Assembly (NCBI GenBank): GCA_964508715.1
Contig: CAZDUX010000008.1
Span: forward strand, 1 to 64,000
Origin: JAKALX01 sp964508715
Lineage (GTDB): Bacteria > Chloroflexota > Dehalococcoidia > Tepidiformales > Tepidiformaceae
DNA: 64,000 nt
Direction of reading: 5' to 3'
Of the stretch, positions 27,895 through 37,126 are shown piece after piece. Below the pieces are notes generated by a model. The model saw nothing but the letters and a program-made list of their open reading frames with translations, was not told the DNA's origin and ran no database searches. The position numbers were made by a program, and so were the translations under genes. How positions within the stretch are numbered: the first letter of the stretch is position 1; each line of letters opens with the position of its first letter.

Positions 27895-29128
27895 TCCCTG
27901 GTACTGGGAACGCTTTTGCGAACTCCGCCACTTCCTGCCGCACGCCCTCACGTACGCCGTCACCATCGGGGTCCGAGAGCACTCGCGTGATCCATGCAGC
28001 CACGCGCTTCATCTCGACCGGCCCCATATTGCGCGATGTCAGCGCCGGCGTACCCAGCCGGAGCCCGCTCGTCACGAACGGTGACCGCTGGTCATATGGA
28101 ATGGTGTTCTTGTTCGTGATGATCCCGGCACCCTGCAGCGCGTTCTGGGCCTTCATCCCGCTGATCCCCTTGGCGTTGCAGTCCACCAGGATCAGGTGAT
28201 TGTCTGTTCCGCCAGAAACCAGCCGTAACCCACCTGCGATTAACCCCTCGGCCAGCGCGGCCGCATTCTCCACGATTCGCCGCGCATAATCCTTGAACGC
28301 GGGCTGGAGGGCCTCACCGAACGAGACTGCCTTCCCCGCGATCGTGTGCAGGTGGGGGCCGCCCTGCGTCCCCGGAAATACGGCACTGTCGATTGCCGCC
28401 GCCATATCCTCGCTCGTAAGGATCATCCCGCCCCGCGGCCCACGCAGCGTCTTGTGCGTGGTCGTCGTCACAATATCTGCATAGGGGACCGGGCTCATGT
28501 GCATATCTCCCGCCACCAGGCCCGCAATGTGCGACATATCCACCATCAGCTTCGCGCCGACGCTTTGCGCTACCTCGGCGAACGCCGCGAAATCGATCAC
28601 TCGCGGGTACGCTGTCGCCCCGGCCACGATGACCTTCGGCTTCGCTTCAGCCGCAATTCGCCGCACCGCAGCCATATCAATAACCTCGGACTCCCGGTCC
28701 ACCGTATACGGCACGAACTTGTAGAGGCGGCCACTGAAGTTGACTGGTGAACCGTGCGTCAGGTGACCACCCTGCGTGAGCTCCATGCCCATGATCGTGT
28801 CTCCCGGCTGCACCACCGCGAAGTACGCCGCCATGTTCGCCTCGGCACCCGAACTTGGCTGGACGTTTGCATGCGCCGCACCGAAGAGTGCCTTTGCACG
28901 GTCAATCGCGAGTTGCTCCAATCGGTCGCTGTGCTGATTGCCCGCGTAGTACCGCTTTCCCGGGTAACCTTCCGCATACTTGTTCGTGAATACCGAACCG
29001 GTCGCCTCCAGTACGGCGGCGGATGCATAGTTCTCGCTCGCGATCATCTCCAGCGTCTCCACCTGGCGGATACGCTCGTCGGCAATGATGGCAGCTACCT
29101 CGGGGTCGCGTTGCGACAGCACGGACAT
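27863..29128 (-). CDS. glyA: Serine hydroxymethyltransferase
   Basis: A PLP enzyme that interconverts serine and glycine and loads one-carbon units on tetrahydrofolate. About 421 residues from the ATG at 29128, which gives MSVLSQRDPEVAAIIADE, the usual N-terminus; the in-frame sequence upstream to 29263 lacks homology. IASENYAS, YAEGYPGKRYYAGN and the PLP lysine motif VTTTTHKTLRGPRGG are present. It stands alone, flanked by a cupin gene and an XdhC-like gene. Confidence 0.96.
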   Translation of the reverse strand: MSVLSQRDPEVAAIIADERIRQVETLEMIASENYASAAVLEATGSVFTNKYAEGYPGKRYYAGNQHSDRLEQLAIDRAKALFGAAHANVQPSSGAEANMAAYFAVVQPGDTIMGMELTQGGHLTHGSPVNFSGRLYKFVPYTVDRESEVIDMAAVRRIAAEAKPKVIVAGATAYPRVIDFAAFAEVAQSVGAKLMVDMSHIAGLVAGDMHMSPVPYADIVTTTTHKTLRGPRGGMILTSEDMAAAIDSAVFPGTQGGPHLHTIAGKAVSFGEALQPAFKDYARRIVENAAALAEGLIAGGLRLVSGGTDNHLILVDCNAKGISGMKAQNALQGAGIITNKNTIPYDQRSPFVTSGLRLGTPALTSRNMGPVEMKRVAAWITRVLSDPDGDGVREGVRQEVAEFAKAFPVPGITDVQAAVAV

Positions 29129-29246
29129 AGGAGTGGCCTCGGGAAAGGGAATGATCCAAGGGTACCCGCCGCCGCCCGGACGTGCATGTAGTACCCACGG
29201 CCGACAGCGAGCCCCGTGACGGTGACCCGCCCACGAGGCGCCGGAC

Positions 29247-29267
29247 CAACTCGCAACTCGCAACTCG
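29247..29267. repeat. Heptanucleotide tandem repeat, three copies of CAACTCG
   Basis: Three perfect copies of a 7-bp unit (29247-29253, 29254-29260, 29261-29267) followed by a near copy CATCTCT, between glyA and the XdhC-like gene. Similar 7-periodic sequences occur at 37141-37168 and 63531-63558. Confidence 0.85.
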
Positions 29268-29286
29268 CATCTCTAGAATCGGGGTT

Positions 29287-30093
29287 ATGCTCGAGCTGAC
29301 ACAGCGCCTCCTCCAGGCCGCGCAGGGCGGCGACCCCGTGCTCGTCGCCTCCGTCCTCGAACCAGGCCCTACCACCCTTACGCCCGGTTCCCGTCTCCTC
29401 GTCGAACGCGATGGAACCACCCTCGGCTCCCTGGGCGATCCTGCCATCGATGCCCTTATTGCCGCTTCCGCATCCGAGACCTTCGCCCGCCACGCCGTCG
29501 AGACTGTCTACGTTGCAGAGGGCGGTCTCAGCCAGCGCACGGTTCCTGGCGCACTCAGTGTCTTCATCGAGGTCGTCGAATCCAGGCCCGTCTTCCTCAT
29601 CGTTGGTGCAGGCCACATCGGGCGCGCTCTCGCCAGGCTTGCCCGCTTCCTCGACTTCTACGTTGCCATCATCGACGACCGCGAGGAGTTCGCCGACCCA
29701 GAGAAGGTCCCCGACGCCGACGAGGTCATCTGCGACGACTTCGAAGCCGCCATCGATCGTTATCCAATCGCCTCCGGAACCTCCATCATTCTCGTCACTC
29801 GCGGTCATAAGCAGGATGAGATCTCTCTGCGCCGGTGCCTCGGCCGCGGTGCCGGGTACCTCGGGATGATCGGATCAAAACGCAGGACAGCGACCGTTCT
29901 CCAGCACCTTCGTGATGAGGGCTTCGATCCCGCTGAGCTCGCTCGCGTCCGTACTCCCATTGGCCTCGACATTGGCGCCGAAACCCCCGAGGAGATCGCC
30001 GTCAGCATCGTCGCCGAAGTGATCATGCTTCGCCGCGGCGCCAGCGGTCAGGTCATGTACCGGCGAACGACATCTCCCCGCGCCGACGCATAA
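29287..30093 (+). CDS. XdhC/CoxI-family protein
   Basis: A 268-residue protein. The N-terminal XdhC/CoxI domain (LLEPG-like loop VLEPGPTTL, GSRLLV) is joined to a C-terminal Rossmann domain with LIVGAGHIGRALARLARFL (about residues 99-117), DDREEFA and GYLGMIGSKRR. XdhC proteins sulfurate or insert molybdenum cofactor in xanthine-dehydrogenase-type enzymes. No molybdenum hydroxylase is in the window. The start ATG 29287 lies 20 bases after the heptad repeat. Confidence 0.88.
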   Translation: MLELTQRLLQAAQGGDPVLVASVLEPGPTTLTPGSRLLVERDGTTLGSLGDPAIDALIAASASETFARHAVETVYVAEGGLSQRTVPGALSVFIEVVESRPVFLIVGAGHIGRALARLARFLDFYVAIIDDREEFADPEKVPDADEVICDDFEAAIDRYPIASGTSIILVTRGHKQDEISLRRCLGRGAGYLGMIGSKRRTATVLQHLRDEGFDPAELARVRTPIGLDIGAETPEEIAVSIVAEVIMLRRGASGQVMYRRTTSPRADA

Positions 30094-30109
30094 GCCGAAG
30101 GGCAGTAAA

Positions 30110-30991
30110 ATGCGTCCAATGGATGGTTTCACCGTCTCCGAGATCCCTGCCCTTCGCTCTCCCGTTGTCGTCCTCGCATTCGGTGGCTGGAGCGATACCG
30201 GAACCGTCACCATCGACGCCGCCCAGCACCTGATCGATACCTACGACGCACACCGATTCGTTTCCATCGACCCTGAGGAGTACTTCGTTTTTACGGAGAC
30301 GCGCCCCAGCGTCCGCCTCGATGAACACGGTGTCCGCGAACTCGTCTGGCCCGAGAATGAAGCCTACTGGGCCGAACTCCCCGATTCCGACCACGACCTC
30401 ATCATCGTTCGTGGAATCGAGCCAAACCTCCGCTGGCGAACCTTCTCCGAACGGCTTGCGGATGCCCTCATGGTTGCGAACCCGTCCCTCGTATGCACCC
30501 TCGTTGCTCGTCCGGCAGCAACTCCACATACCCGGCCTATCCCGGTGACGGGTTCATCCGCCGACCCCGCGCTCGCAGCCAGGTTTGGCCTGGGCCGCTC
30601 CCTCTACCAGGGGCCAACCGGCGTCCTCGGGGTCATTCACGATGTGTTGCGCCGCCGTGGCGCTGGCCTCATCAGCCTCGCGGCCGGTGTCCCGCACTAC
30701 CTCAATGTCGAAGAGAATCCCGCCGCCACCATGGCCCTCCTTCGTGCCCTCCACCCGGTCATTGGTGTGGTCCCCGACCTTGGCGAACTCGAAGACGAAC
30801 AATCGCGCTTTGCCGAGCGCGTTGAAGAAGCTTCCCGTGGAGATGAGCAGATCGGCGCCTATGTCCGCACCCTCGAAGAGCACTACGGCGAACCCTCCGA
30901 GGAATCTGCCGGTTCCGAAACAGAATTGCCATCTGCCGATGATATCCTCCGCGACGTCGAAGACTTCCTCCGTGGAGGCACCGACTCCTGA
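30110..30991 (+). CDS. PAC2-family protein
   Basis: A 293-residue protein with the PAC2 (proteasome assembly chaperone 2-like) fold: VVVLAFGGWSDTGTVTIDAAQHL at the start, later LIIVRGIEPNLRWRTF and LAAGVPHYLNVEENPAATM. The C-terminal ~60 residues are acidic. In Actinobacteria and Chloroflexota these proteins are common but their role is unknown. TAAAAT just before the ATG could be a -10 element of a nearly leaderless transcript. The next two genes follow at 17 and 5 bases. Confidence 0.85.
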   Translation: MRPMDGFTVSEIPALRSPVVVLAFGGWSDTGTVTIDAAQHLIDTYDAHRFVSIDPEEYFVFTETRPSVRLDEHGVRELVWPENEAYWAELPDSDHDLIIVRGIEPNLRWRTFSERLADALMVANPSLVCTLVARPAATPHTRPIPVTGSSADPALAARFGLGRSLYQGPTGVLGVIHDVLRRRGAGLISLAAGVPHYLNVEENPAATMALLRALHPVIGVVPDLGELEDEQSRFAERVEEASRGDEQIGAYVRTLEEHYGEPSEESAGSETELPSADDILRDVEDFLRGGTDS

Positions 30992-31008
30992 TTCCGGGAG
31001 GAGACACC

Positions 31009-31527
31009 ATGGTTCTCAAGGCAATCGCCTGGAAACTCGCGTCACCCTACGACGCATACGTTTCGCACGTCGCCCGCCTCAACCAGGCTATGGAGCGGAT
31101 CCGTTACTTCACCGGGCTGGCCCTCGGCTACGAGGCAGGGCTTCATGGCTCCGTCCGTCTCGTGCCCGCCCCCGTCGATCCCCTCTCCCGAGCCCAACGC
31201 TTCCGCGAGCAACTTGGCCAGGCCGCAAGCGCCATGGGCGATGAAGAGTTCGAAGCGTTCCTTACCGACCTTGGTGGTGGCTCGGTCGCTGATGTCGAAA
31301 CCGACCGCGCCCGCACCGTCACGCGCCTCGCCAACACCACCCGCGGCCTTGAAGAGTACTTCGCTATCGCTGCCCGCGAACTCGCCATCCTGGAGGGCCG
31401 CGGCTACAACCCGCGCCGCCCGGATATCGCCCGGCAACTCCGCGAAAACCACCTCCCCGGGGCCACCGTTACCGACTATCGTCGCGACCTGCACGAGCTC
31501 GGCCTCAAGGTCGGGGTGCGAAACTAG
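31009..31527 (+). CDS. Conserved-looking hypothetical protein
   Basis: A 172-residue, mostly helical, soluble protein with a GGGAGGAG ribosome binding site. No domain recognised. The sequence has charged helices (ARLNQAMERIRYF, NTTRGLEEYFAIAAREL) and no membrane segment or catalytic motif. It lies between PAC2 and SUI1 genes in a probable operon. Confidence 0.7.
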   Translation: MVLKAIAWKLASPYDAYVSHVARLNQAMERIRYFTGLALGYEAGLHGSVRLVPAPVDPLSRAQRFREQLGQAASAMGDEEFEAFLTDLGGGSVADVETDRARTVTRLANTTRGLEEYFAIAARELAILEGRGYNPRRPDIARQLRENHLPGATVTDYRRDLHELGLKVGVRN

Positions 31528-31532
31528 ATCCG

Positions 31533-31907
31533 ATGCCCGGCCCATCCGAGAGAAGCCGCCTTGTTTACTCCACTGATGGTGGCCGCGTGAAGCCTCCACT
31601 CACGCCCCACAACCGTAAACTCGAAGCTGCACCGGTGGTGTCGTCACGGCCCGGCTCCCCACCCGATGACGGCGTCGTTCGTGTCCAGCGCGACAGGAAG
31701 GGCCGCGGCGGGAAGACGGCCACCAGTATCACCGGCATCCCCGGCACTGACGCCGAACTCGATGCCCTCCTCAAGACACTCAAGACATGGTGCGGCGCAG
31801 GCGGCTCCCGTGATGGCCGAACGCTCATCATCCAGGGCGACCAGCGCGAACGCGTTGTCGAAAAGCTGACTGCCCTCGGTCATAAACCCAGGCTCGCCGG
31901 CGGCTGA
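31533..31907 (+). CDS. SUI1/eIF1-family translation factor (YciH-like)
   Basis: A 124-residue protein. RLVYSTDGGRV at the N-terminus and DGVVRVQRDRKGRGGKT, LKTWCGAGGSRDGRTLIIQG and VEKLTALGHKPRLAGG match bacterial YciH, a homologue of eukaryotic eIF1 that binds the ribosomal P-site region and affects start-codon selection. Full length. It follows the hypothetical gene by 5 bases. Confidence 0.92.
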   Translation: MPGPSERSRLVYSTDGGRVKPPLTPHNRKLEAAPVVSSRPGSPPDDGVVRVQRDRKGRGGKTATSITGIPGTDAELDALLKTLKTWCGAGGSRDGRTLIIQGDQRERVVEKLTALGHKPRLAGG

Positions 31908-31951
31908 TTCCGTCCTGGGAAAGGGCGCCGCGTTGGAGTACCGCGATCGCC

Positions 31952-32689
31952 CTACCCCGTCTCGCCAATCTCCCACCGTTCCAGTGCCCGAACCGCCAGC
32001 CATGTTGCGATGGCCGCCACCATCACCATCAGCATCAGAGCCTCCGCTCCCCCGAGCTTCGCATCGAACGTTGTCGTCGTCGTGTCTGAAATCGCCTTCG
32101 CGATACCGAGCGTGTACTGCCGGACACTCAACACCCGTGTCCCGCTGAACAACGCCGTAATGAGCCCTTCCCAGATGAATACGTAGAGGAGCCCCGTGAT
32201 GAGCGCCCGCCCCGTGATGACGCTCAACAATACGAACACTGCGCAATACACCAGCGACCCCAGGAGCAGTGCGATACTGAATGCAATTAGGATTTCCTGG
32301 TCCGACACATATCGAATTGCGATGGCCCCCGAGACCGCCGCTGCGACGACGGTGAGCACAGCCGTCGCCAGCCACGCCACAAGCAGCTTCGACAGGACGA
32401 CCCGCCACCGTGCGACCGGCTTCGAGAGCAGGTACACCGCTGTTCCATCCTCAAACTCCGACCCGAGTGCTGCCGTCCCGAAAATGAGAGCGCAGAGTGG
32501 CAGGAACGTCCCCACGAGGAGCCGTGACTCCAGCACGCTTGCGGTCCATTGCGCATGGTCTTCGTTCTGGCCGTTGAGCCGGTACAGTATCGCGATCCCC
32601 ACCGGGAGCAGTACCGCAGCCAGCATCAGCAATGTCCGCCTCTGCCCCAGCAACTGCCGCGCCGTTAGGCGCACGATCGCCGCGTTCAT
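31952..32689 (-). CDS. ABC-2 type transporter permease
   Basis: A 245-residue permease with six membrane helices. GSEFEDGTAVYLLSKPVARWRVV is typical of ABC-2 permeases of the GldF/NatB kind. The ATG overlaps the preceding ATPase stop by 4 bases. Last gene of a four-gene cluster of two ATPase-permease pairs, likely exporters; the substrate is unknown. Confidence 0.85.
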   Translation of the reverse strand: MNAAIVRLTARQLLGQRRTLLMLAAVLLPVGIAILYRLNGQNEDHAQWTASVLESRLLVGTFLPLCALIFGTAALGSEFEDGTAVYLLSKPVARWRVVLSKLLVAWLATAVLTVVAAAVSGAIAIRYVSDQEILIAFSIALLLGSLVYCAVFVLLSVITGRALITGLLYVFIWEGLITALFSGTRVLSVRQYTLGIAKAISDTTTTTFDAKLGGAEALMLMVMVAAIATWLAVRALERWEIGETG

Positions 32690-33639
32690 CGTTTCACCAG
32701 GTACGAGAACACACTCTCGAGCGACTCGTCGGTCGGCATCAGCTCCATAAGGGTCACATCTGCCCGTCGTGCCACGCCAGCGACGACCTTCGTGAACGCT
32801 GCAAAGTCCGCCGCGCTCACTGTCAGCCGGCCATCATTCAGCTGCACTCCGAATACGGCCTCGTGCGCAACCAGGGCCGATGCCAGCCTCCGGTCGTCGC
32901 TCGAGCGGATGGTGAACGTGTGCGGCCGGTCCGTCATTAACTTCCGAATCGCCCGGAAATCACCCGAGGCGGCCAGGCGGCCCGACACGATCACCAGCAC
33001 GTTCTCGGCGAGCCGTTCCACCTCCTCCAGGATGTGTGACGAAAAGACGATCACCCGTCCCGCCGCCGCCATCGCTCGTAGCATCTCCATCATCTGCAGC
33101 CGCTGCCGCGGATCGGCCCCGTTGAACGGCTCGTCCAGAAGCAGCACCTCCGGTTCGTGCACGATTGCCGCCGCCACCTTGATCCGCTGCTTCATCCCTT
33201 TCGAATAACCGCCCGTATGGCGCTCCTGTACCGCCTCCATATCGACCATCCGGATCGCCTTGCGTGCCGCACCATCCGGATCGGGCAACTTGTGTAGCTG
33301 CGCGCTGAGCCGGACGAACTCGTATCCCGACAAGAACCCGTAGATCGCCTCTCGCTCTGGCACCAGTCCAACCAGCGTATAGAGGCCGGAGTTCCGCCAG
33401 GCCTCCTGCCCGAGCACGCGTACACTCCCCGCCGAGGGCTGCAAGAAACCCGAGAGCATATGAAGCAGTGTCGACTTCCCCGCTCCATTTGGGCCCAGCA
33501 GGCCCGTGATTCCTGGCCCAAGCGTGAACGAAACATCGTTCACCGCGACCACGTTTCCATACCACCGCGAGACGTTTGTCACCTCGATACCTGCCGGCGG
33601 CACCCCCGGCATGCTCACCACTGGCTCCGTCTTGGTCAT
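32686..33639 (-). CDS. ABC transporter ATP-binding protein
   Basis: A 317-residue ATPase. Walker A GPNGAGKST, signature YSKGMKQRIKVA, Walker B VLLLDEPF and the H-loop SSHILEEV are all present. The ~90-residue C-terminal extension is typical of ABC-2 exporter ATPases. It pairs with the downstream permease at 31952 and overlaps the upstream permease gene by 4 bases. Confidence 0.92.
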   Translation of the reverse strand: MTKTEPVVSMPGVPPAGIEVTNVSRWYGNVVAVNDVSFTLGPGITGLLGPNGAGKSTLLHMLSGFLQPSAGSVRVLGQEAWRNSGLYTLVGLVPEREAIYGFLSGYEFVRLSAQLHKLPDPDGAARKAIRMVDMEAVQERHTGGYSKGMKQRIKVAAAIVHEPEVLLLDEPFNGADPRQRLQMMEMLRAMAAAGRVIVFSSHILEEVERLAENVLVIVSGRLAASGDFRAIRKLMTDRPHTFTIRSSDDRRLASALVAHEAVFGVQLNDGRLTVSAADFAAFTKVVAGVARRADVTLMELMPTDESLESVFSYLVKR

Positions 33640-34526
33640 GCCGGGACCCTCTGGTACTTACGGACCACCAGCCACGTCGCACCTGCTATTGCTGCCACGG
33701 CAACCACGAAGTAGACATACCCGCCCCATCCCGCCGTCGCCATCGAACTCCCGGGCTCAGGATCCTGCCCAAAGACCCAGTAGATAGCCCCGCTCGTTAC
33801 CTGAACGGGCGAAAGCAGCGTCGCGACCTTTGCCACGGTCTCGCTCCCCACATTGATCACGATGTCCGCCACGATGTCGGCCACAACGAATACCGCCAGG
33901 ACGGCGATCGTCGCGTAGGCACGCCGTGCTGTCTGTGCCGACACCAGCAGCGAAATCGATCCAAACAACAGCGCGGCCAGTACACCCGCAGCCACGATGC
34001 GTGGCAGGTCGGACCAGTTGTCCCGCCAGAACTTCACTGCATCGTTCCCGGCAAAGCTATTTCCCACGAACAGCACGAGCTCCGGCGCCAGCGTCAACAC
34101 AAGCATCGCACTCGATAAGGCGAGCATCTTCGCCAGCACATAGTCCTGCCGCGAAAGCGCACGGGAGAAGTAGAGCGGCAGAGTCCGTGTCCGCTGGTCG
34201 CGTCCCATCATTTCGGGAGCAACTGCCGCACAAAACAGCGCCAGCGTGATTTCGATGAACATAAAGTAGTTTTCGGGCCGGATTATCTCGACATTGCTTG
34301 ACGATGCGATGGCGGCGATCCCGAGCTGAATCAGCGCCGGGATCGCCGCGATTATCGCGATCGACACCGGGATGATCTTGCTCGTTGCCCGCCGTCCGAG
34401 CCCAAATGCACCCCTCAGGCTGAACAGGTACAGCGATTGGATAGCGTGCCTCCGCCCCAGCCGCGCACCGTCGTAGCGCCGATAGCCGAGATCGTAGATG
34501 CTCCCTGCCTGCTCAGATGGTGGCAT
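33636..34526 (-). CDS. ABC transporter permease, ABC-2 like
   Basis: A 296-residue membrane protein. A short soluble N-terminus (IYDLGYRRYDGARLGRRHA, common in this type) precedes about six helices. ENYFMFIEITLALFCAAVAPEMMGRDQRTRTLPLYFSRALSR marks the conserved cytoplasmic loop. Its start overlaps the ATPase gene upstream by 14 bases. Confidence 0.83.
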   Translation of the reverse strand: MPPSEQAGSIYDLGYRRYDGARLGRRHAIQSLYLFSLRGAFGLGRRATSKIIPVSIAIIAAIPALIQLGIAAIASSSNVEIIRPENYFMFIEITLALFCAAVAPEMMGRDQRTRTLPLYFSRALSRQDYVLAKMLALSSAMLVLTLAPELVLFVGNSFAGNDAVKFWRDNWSDLPRIVAAGVLAALLFGSISLLVSAQTARRAYATIAVLAVFVVADIVADIVINVGSETVAKVATLLSPVQVTSGAIYWVFGQDPEPGSSMATAGWGGYVYFVVAVAAIAGATWLVVRKYQRVPA

Positions 34527-35439
34527 TGCTGCCCTCCCGCTCCGGCCCCTGGAAGAGATCTTCGAGGTTCTGCCGCCGCTGTTCCATCCGCACTAACCCC
34601 AGGCCCAGGTCGTCGACGGCATCCCGAATCATGTCGTATGGCTGTGAATTCGATTCCGTGCCAACCAGGACGAGCCGCCCTTCACTGCGCGCCATGAGCC
34701 CCGCTGCTACGAGCCGCGTCGTGAGCGGATCCGGGTCACCTTCCACTTCCACTGCAAGCACCTGCGTCTGCCGGGTGAACTCCCCGATCGGTGCCGACTG
34801 AAGCAACCTCCCTGCATCGATGACCACCAGGTGGTCACATACGCGCTCGATCTCCCCCAGTAAGTGCGACGCCATGACGATCGCGATCCCGAACTCCCGC
34901 CCCGTCCGCCGCACGAGGTCGAGCATCTCTTCACGGCCCTCAGGGTCCAGGCCGTTTGTCGGCTCATCCAACAGCATCACCCGTGGATCGTGCACCAGCG
35001 CCTGCGCGAGCTTCACTCGCTGCTTCATCCCCGTCGAATACCCTCGGATCTCCCGGTACCGCTCCTCGAACAACCCTACATGCCGCAGCGTCTCAGCCGT
35101 TCGTTCCCGTGCGGAAGACCGTGGCAGGCCGCTGATCTGCGCCATGTGCACCACGAACTCCGTGGCACTCACGTCGGTTGGCAGGCAGTCGTGCTCGGGC
35201 ATATATCCGACGAACTGCCGCAGCTCTGGCCCTTCGTTCGCTACATCGAACCCGAGAAGCCGTGCCGACCCACTCGTTGCATCGAGGAGTCCGAGCAGTA
35301 TCTTCAGGAGCGTGCTCTTCCCCGCTCCGTTTGCACCCACCAGCCCGATAATGCCGGGCTCCAGGTTCAGCGTAAGCTCATCGAGCGCAGTGACACCCGG
35401 ATAGCGTTTCGTGAGCGCCCGTGTCTCCAGCAACGGCAT
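34513..35439 (-). CDS. ABC transporter ATP-binding protein
   Basis: A 308-residue ATPase with GANGAGKST (Walker A), YSTGMKQRVKLAQAL (signature), VMLLDEPTNGLDPEG (Walker B and D-loop) and ASHLLGEIERV (H-loop). The C-terminal extension resembles that of its neighbour at 32686, so the two ATPase-permease pairs probably arose by duplication. First gene of the four-gene operon. Confidence 0.92.
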   Translation of the reverse strand: MPLLETRALTKRYPGVTALDELTLNLEPGIIGLVGANGAGKSTLLKILLGLLDATSGSARLLGFDVANEGPELRQFVGYMPEHDCLPTDVSATEFVVHMAQISGLPRSSARERTAETLRHVGLFEERYREIRGYSTGMKQRVKLAQALVHDPRVMLLDEPTNGLDPEGREEMLDLVRRTGREFGIAIVMASHLLGEIERVCDHLVVIDAGRLLQSAPIGEFTRQTQVLAVEVEGDPDPLTTRLVAAGLMARSEGRLVLVGTESNSQPYDMIRDAVDDLGLGLVRMEQRRQNLEDLFQGPEREGSNATI

Positions 35440-35494
35440 GCCGACTAGGGTACCCCAGCCGCGTTACATGGGTTTGGCCGTTCCGCGGCAAGGG

Positions 35495-36313
35495 TCACCC
35501 AACGGCCACGTCCAGGGCCTCCATCCACGCGAGTGTCACCGCATTGAACTCTGCCGGCCGCTCCTGGTGGAGGAAGTGCCCGCTTCCTTCCCAGGCGATG
35601 GCTTTCGACCCGGCCCTCGTGAAGATCGACCGCTCCCATGCTGCCATTCCGGTCGGGTCCGCCCCGCCCCGAAACGATAGTGCCGGTACGCCCACCTTCG
35701 TGGCCAGTTCCTCCGTCCGGTCACGCCACGACCACTGTCCGCTACCCCCCACGAGCCCTGCAAATGTTTTCCCGATCACTTCGGGTGACATCCCCAGCAG
35801 GCGACGTTGATGTAGCACCGCAAGATGCGGAGGGCACGCTGGCGGATAAAACGTCGCAAAGACACCCGTTGCAGCCTCAATCCCCTGTGCCCCCTGGATC
35901 GCGGCTGCCAGGCCCGTCAGCATGTCACGTTGCTCATCCTTCCACCCACTCGCCGCATCCACGGGGACGATCGCGCGCACCAGGTCCGGGTGTCGCGCCG
36001 CCAGGACCATGACGATCTGCCCGCCGAGCGAGTGACCCATCGCTACGACCGGGCCCGTCCCCATCTCCTGTAACAACCCCGCTACATCCTCTGCGAACTG
36101 CTCTGGCGAATACCCGCCCTCCGTCACCTCGCTCCGTCCATGCCCACGAAGGTCGACAGTGATTACCCGGTGCTGCTCCCGAAACGCCGGGATCTGCCAG
36201 CTCCAGTCACTTCCGTCACATGTCCACCCATGTACCAGCACCATGGGCGGACCCGAACCCTCGTCCGTGTAAAACAAACGGACATCGCCTACCTGTGCGT
36301 ACGGCATCGCCAA
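35495..36313 (-). CDS. Alpha/beta hydrolase
   Basis: A 272-residue hydrolase. VHGWTCDGSDW holds the oxyanion loop, MGHSLGG the nucleophile Ser (about residue 94), and the terminal GSGHFLHQERPAEF the catalytic His. Substrate unknown; the closest style is haloperoxidase/esterase or menaquinone-type hydrolases. It stands alone between the ABC cluster and coaE. Confidence 0.88.
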   Translation of the reverse strand: MAMPYAQVGDVRLFYTDEGSGPPMVLVHGWTCDGSDWSWQIPAFREQHRVITVDLRGHGRSEVTEGGYSPEQFAEDVAGLLQEMGTGPVVAMGHSLGGQIVMVLAARHPDLVRAIVPVDAASGWKDEQRDMLTGLAAAIQGAQGIEAATGVFATFYPPACPPHLAVLHQRRLLGMSPEVIGKTFAGLVGGSGQWSWRDRTEELATKVGVPALSFRGGADPTGMAAWERSIFTRAGSKAIAWEGSGHFLHQERPAEFNAVTLAWMEALDVAVG

Positions 36314-36385
36314 ACCCTCGTCGGTGTGTGGCCGCGAACTTTACCGAATGCTCGAAGGTGGGGCAATGCGAGCCACAGTCGGTAC

Positions 36386-37126
36386 TTAATCTCGCCGCCG
36401 CAACTCCGCGATCTCCTCGTCGGTTGGCAGCTTCACCCCGCTCTTGATGAGCACCTCCTTGCCGGCCTCGAGGTGGTCGGCCCACCACGGTCCAAAGACC
36501 GACCGCTTCAGTCTCCCCGCCTTCTTCAGCGCCACGATCCTGTCGAGCTCCACGTTGGCCGCTGCCTCCAGCTCCTCGCGCGTTCCGTTGTTCATGTACG
36601 TCCAGTCCGCACCGGGCGCCCGCTGCTCGAACGGCCGCATCGACCGTAGCCGCTGGTTCGCCTCTTCCTCGCTCATCCCCCGTGTCTCTAGCAATCGCTT
36701 CACAGCGACTGCATCGTCGACACCAACGAGCCACATCTGGTCACACCAGCGAGCGTACCCCGCCTCCATCAGGTTCACTGCTTCCATCACCGCGATGTCG
36801 TCAGGCCCGAGCGTCTCCCGCCACTTGTCGATCTCCGCGTGCACTGCATCCGTGATGCTCCCGATCGCCTTCGTTAGCCGGGCCATCTCCAGGGGCTTGC
36901 CGAACACCTTCGCCCCAAGGATCTTCCGGTCGATGAACCCATCTTCGCCGACGATATCCTGCCCGAATGCCTCCACCACGCGGTCGAACCCGGGAGTCCC
37001 CGGGTCATACAGCCGGTGCACCAGTTTGTCTGCATCGCAATGCACCGCACCACGCGCCTCGAGCATATCCCCGACGGTCGATTTGCCCGCTGCAATCGTC
37101 CCGGCCAACCCGATGACTAGAACCAT
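36386..37126 (-). CDS. coaE: Dephospho-CoA kinase-like protein
   Basis: About 246 residues from ATG 37126 (GGAGG ribosome binding site). VIGLAGTIAAGKSTVGDML is the P-loop; CDADKLVHRLYDPGTPGF is the CoaE substrate motif. CoaE phosphorylates dephospho-CoA in the last step of CoA synthesis. It is longer than the usual ~200 residues, with an extra C-terminal ~45. An in-frame open stretch of 75 codons before the ATG is a decayed S23-type gene, not part of CoaE. Confidence 0.88.
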   Translation of the reverse strand: MVLVIGLAGTIAAGKSTVGDMLEARGAVHCDADKLVHRLYDPGTPGFDRVVEAFGQDIVGEDGFIDRKILGAKVFGKPLEMARLTKAIGSITDAVHAEIDKWRETLGPDDIAVMEAVNLMEAGYARWCDQMWLVGVDDAVAVKRLLETRGMSEEEANQRLRSMRPFEQRAPGADWTYMNNGTREELEAAANVELDRIVALKKAGRLKRSVFGPWWADHLEAGKEVLIKSGVKLPTDEEIAELRRRD

